Source: Azotimanducus sp965199815 (lineage in GTDB: Bacteria; Pseudomonadota; Gammaproteobacteria; Pseudomonadales; Azotimanducaceae). From it: 64,000 nt of DNA. The notes under the pieces are model-generated. The model made no database searches, was not told the origin of the DNA, and worked only from the letters and a program-made list of their open reading frames with translations. The translations under genes and the position numbers were made by a program. The stretch covers positions 21,733 to 85,732 of the forward strand of contig CBDATE010000007.1 in NCBI GenBank assembly GCA_965199815.1, given 5' to 3'. Of this stretch, positions 61,706 through 64,000 are shown piece after piece. Numbering within the stretch: position 1 is the stretch's first letter; every line of letters begins with the position of its first letter.

Positions 61706-61778
61706 TGGCCAGGGGCAGAATCGAACTGCCGACACGAGGATTTTCAGTCCACTGCTCTACCGACTGAGCTACCTGGCC
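61706..61778 (-). tRNA. tRNA-Phe (anticodon GAA)
   Basis: The reverse complement gives acceptor GGCCAGG with CCTGGCC, a D-arm from GCTCAGTCGGTAGAGC, anticodon loop CTGAAAA (GAA) and T-arm GGCAG-TTCGATT-CTGCC. The discriminator is A; CCA is not encoded. The anticodon stem GTGGA/TCCTC has a T-T mismatch at positions 28-42, where related tRNA-Phe genes usually pair. It is convergent with modC. Confidence 0.92.
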
Positions 61779-61925
61779 CTGAATGTATATGGAATATCGG
61801 TGCTTCCGTGCAAGCGCGGGCGCACATCGAGAATCGGCAAGAGCGCGAATTCTACCAGAGGATTCGGACGGGCGAGGTCGAGGCGGAGCGTTGTACCCGC
61901 TTCCAGCACATCAGGGAGCACACCT

Positions 61926-62198
61926 TCATGAATCCGGCGGCGCATAGCCTTCAGCTTGATCCACTTCCCGGTTGTCAAAAAAGCGCTCCATCTGTTCGTT
62001 CAGGTAGCTTCTGGTGGATGCATCGCGCAGGTTGAGAAACTTTTCGTTGATGAGCGTTGTTTGATGCTTCATCCAGGCGTTCCAGGCTTGTTTGGATATC
62101 GTCTCGTACAGATGTTGGCCCTGTGCACCGGGCATCGGGGGGGCATCAAGCCCCTCGAGTTCGCGGCCATATTTGCGGCAAAGGACGGTGCGCGACAT
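61926..62198 (-). CDS. yggX: Fe(II)-trafficking / oxidative-damage protection protein YggX
   Basis: The 90-residue product starts MSRTVLCRKYGRELEGLDAP with the conserved CRKYG motif. PMPGAQGQHLYETISKQAWN, WMKHQTTLINEKFLNLRDA and NEQMERFFDNREVDQAEGYA follow, all typical of YggX, which helps protect Fe-S enzymes from oxidants. ATG at 62198 is chosen; a longer frame starts in the CA-rich repeats upstream and is not supported. The gene is divergent from the RNase R gene, and the 150-base gap between them holds short tandem repeats. Confidence 0.92.
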   Translation of the reverse strand: MSRTVLCRKYGRELEGLDAPPMPGAQGQHLYETISKQAWNAWMKHQTTLINEKFLNLRDASTRSYLNEQMERFFDNREVDQAEGYAPPDS

Positions 62199-62243
62199 GG
62201 TGTTGGTGTGCAGTTGGAAAGACTTCAGTGTACCTCTCTCCAG

Positions 62244-62339
62244 GCAGCAGGGGACACACACCTGATGCAGCAGGGGACACACACCTGATGGGGATTACAC
62301 ATATGATGGGTGGGTGCACCTGACGGGGACACACACTGC
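62244..62339. repeat. GGGGACACACAC short tandem repeats between yggX and the RNase R gene
   Basis: A 23-bp unit (GCAGCAGGGGACACACACCT, then GAT) occurs twice in exact tandem at 62244-62266 and 62267-62289. A partial third (ACCTGACGGGGACACACACT) lies at about 62318-62337. Related GGGACACAC motifs are common intergenic repeats in environmental proteobacteria. The repeats overlap the likely divergent promoter region. Confidence 0.7.
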
Positions 62340-62349
62340 AAAAGGGACC

Positions 62350-64000
62350 ATGACTTTGAAGAAGCACAAAAACGCTGGCCGCCGCCCCTCACGTTCGTCA
62401 AAGGACGGTAAGGCAAGAGGCGGCAAGGCAGAGCACAGGCGAAGGAAAGATCGGCGACTCGAGTCGGCAGCAGGCACCCTTGCTCGTCGTGAGCAGGACA
62501 ACGAACTGGCAACGGGTGAGCTGGTGAGCGGATTTCTCACGTGCAGCGATGTCCGTGGGCATCATGCGATGTCGGTGTGGCTTGAATCCGAGCGTTCGGA
62601 TCGCTCCTGGCGGGTATTCCTGCCGAGTCGGGTGCTGCAAACTCATGCCGAGGGCGACCGTCTTCGCGTCAGAATCACGTCTATTGAAGATCGGGACGGT
62701 CGTCGCCCGTTGGTGAAAGGCCGAATCGAAGATGTCATCGCCACACACGATGATCCCGAGCGAGCGGCGAAAGGGCTGATGAGCGCTTACGGCATCAGCA
62801 CGGACTGGCCGCAGACAGTGCAGCGCGAAGCAAATGCCCTTCATGAAGATGCAGTTGGCAGCGCGCAGCAAGTACGAGACTGCGAAACTCTCCCATCCAC
62901 CCGTCGCGACCTTTGCGCGCTCCCTCTGGTAACTATCGATGGCGAATCGGCGCGCGATTTCGACGATGCCGTTTATTGCGAAGCGCTTCATACCGGCGGC
63001 TGGCGGTTACTGGTGGCGATTGCCGATGTCAGCCACTACGTCACCCCGAGCAGCGCCATGGAAGCACAGGCGCGGCAACGCGCGACCTCGGTGTATCTCC
63101 CCCAACATCTGGCCCCCATGCTCCCGGAAATCCTGTCGAACGATCTGTGCTCTCTTGTCCCGAACCGTGAACGTGCAGTGCTTGCGGTGGATATGCGCGT
63201 CGCCGAAGACGGTCAGGTGCAGGATTTCATGTTTTTTCAGGGTCTCATGCGCTCTGCAGCCAGACTCACGTACACGCGCGTGACCAAATTTGTCGATTCG
63301 GGCGAAGCGACTGGCCTCGAGGACACTGTGTGTCGTTCGCTTGAATCTCTTGAACAGTGTTATCAGGCTTTGCGCATGGCGCGCGAAAAGCGTGCGGCGC
63401 TTGACTTTGATACCAGCGAGGCAGAACTTGATTTCGATCAGGGGTTGGTGCGTCAGGTGATCCTGGGCCAGCGAGGTGTCTCGCAGCGCATGATCGAGGA
63501 GGCCATGATCGCGGCCAATGTCTGTGCCGCCACCTATCTTGATGAGGCCGACCTGCCGCTGCTGTTTCGCGTCCATCCGCCTCCGTCTGGCGAGAAGCTC
63601 GAAGCCTTGCTGGATACGCTCGATGTGTTGGGTGTGAACATTCGCAACATCGATCCTGATCGACTGAACGCGTTGATCCAAAAGCTTTCCCAGCGGATAT
63701 CCCCCGAGCTGCTCGCAACCATCGTGCTGCGCTCCATGCAGCAGGCCGTTTATACCCCGCTTAATCAGGGGCACTTCGGCCTCGCACTGGAGCGATACGC
63801 CCACTTCACTTCTCCCATCAGGCGCTACCCGGACTTGAGCGTACACCGCGCCATCAAGCACAAACTTGGCCAGACATCCGAAGCCGAACTGAGCCTCGAA
63901 TCCTTGCGCGATTTGGGTGTCTGGTGTTCGCAGCGGGAGCGTGAGGCCGAAAGTTGCGAACGTGACGTGCGCGCCTGGTATCTCGCCGAATATGCACATC
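62350..64000 (+). CDS. rnr: Ribonuclease R-type 3'-5' exoribonuclease, N-terminal part
   Basis: From ATG 62350 the frame stays open to the window edge (550 codons). A basic Lys/Arg-rich N terminus (KKHKNAGRRPSRSS) leads to cold-shock-like domains. The RNB catalytic domain follows: TIDGESARDFDDAVYCEALH, with the clustered aspartates that bind magnesium; VAIADVSHYVTPSSAMEAQA; SVYLPQHLAPMLPEILSNDL; MIEEAMIAANVCAATYL; and HFTSPIRRYPDLSVHRAIKH. This order is that of RNase R/RNase II. The C-terminal S1 domain lies outside the window. Confidence 0.92.
   Translation, partial: MTLKKHKNAGRRPSRSSKDGKARGGKAEHRRRKDRRLESAAGTLARREQDNELATGELVSGFLTCSDVRGHHAMSVWLESERSDRSWRVFLPSRVLQTHAEGDRLRVRITSIEDRDGRRPLVKGRIEDVIATHDDPERAAKGLMSAYGISTDWPQTVQREANALHEDAVGSAQQVRDCETLPSTRRDLCALPLVTIDGESARDFDDAVYCEALHTGGWRLLVAIADVSHYVTPSSAMEAQARQRATSVYLPQHLAPMLPEILSNDLCSLVPNRERAVLAVDMRVAEDGQVQDFMFFQGLMRSAARLTYTRVTKFVDSGEATGLEDTVCRSLESLEQCYQALRMAREKRAALDFDTSEAELDFDQGLVRQVILGQRGVSQRMIEEAMIAANVCAATYLDEADLPLLFRVHPPPSGEKLEALLDTLDVLGVNIRNIDPDRLNALIQKLSQRISPELLATIVLRSMQQAVYTPLNQGHFGLALERYAHFTSPIRRYPDLSVHRAIKHKLGQTSEAELSLESLRDLGVWCSQREREAESCERDVRAWYLAEYAH

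Noticed and set aside
62244..62289. Possible CRISPR repeat
   Set aside because: The 23-bp units are directly adjacent with no spacers, and no cas gene is visible.

Overview
The window reads as about 64 kb of a GC-rich gammaproteobacterial chromosome, probably from a free-living aerobic heterotroph of marine or environmental type. Support comes from the gene set and arrangement: rsgA, sohB, a YggX-type gene, RNase R, a CorC/CNNM protein, a YpjD-like protein and ffh close together, an MdlA/MdlB-type exporter pair, modABC, a long (490 aa) glyceraldehyde-3-phosphate dehydrogenase and a TonB-dependent receptor. Species cannot be assigned from the sequence alone.

Layout. 1-13.1 kb: the end of an outer-membrane beta-barrel gene, an NfeD-type protease, a decayed defence patch (HsdR remnant, PIN/DUF4411 pseudogene, intact XRE-ImmA/IrrE protein), then housekeeping and metabolic genes (cysteine synthase, rsgA, CinA-like, MaoC, malyl-CoA-lyase-like, D-aminoacylase-like, RibB with a degenerate second domain, Bcp). 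13.3-19.6 kb: four tandem copies of an AAA-ATPase-like/PD-(D/E)XK protein gene in exact 1,576-bp units; their differences are mosaic and one copy is frameshifted. 19.6-24.6 kb: a heterodimeric ABC exporter with a FemAB-like acyltransferase. 24.9-31.5 kb: SDR, ThuA-like, LLM-type oxidoreductase, SCP2-like, TonB receptor and SohB genes. 31.5-33.2 kb: a frameshifted AcuI/YhdH-type reductase whose 3' half is duplicated and interrupted. 33.2-40.3 kb: a GltD-like iron-sulfur flavoprotein, both subunits of a 2-oxoacid:acceptor oxidoreductase, GAPDH and a GNAT enzyme.

40.4-47.5 kb is a minus-strand island. It holds a DNA cytosine-5 methyltransferase overlapping by one base a 985-aa protein with two GHKL ATPase modules (an Hsp90/MORC-like one at the N terminus and a histidine-kinase core at the C terminus), then a receiver-domain protein carrying a frameshift, then an AAA ATPase and a short PIN-like protein. 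This is the best candidate in the window for a poorly described signalling-type defence or epigenetic system. 47.9-64 kb returns to metabolism and housekeeping: crotonase, LLM oxidoreductase, alcohol dehydrogenase, DegQ-like protease, tRNA-Gly, CorC, YpjD-like, ffh, amine oxidase, DUF1838, modABC, tRNA-Phe, yggX and the start of an RNase R gene.

A further theme is a family of about 150-bp intergenic elements made of five consecutive hairpins. Full copies lie at 24.65 kb and, inverted, at 47.6 kb; partial copies lie at 0.28 kb and 56.46 kb. No CRISPR array, rRNA gene, prophage or recognisable transposase gene was seen.
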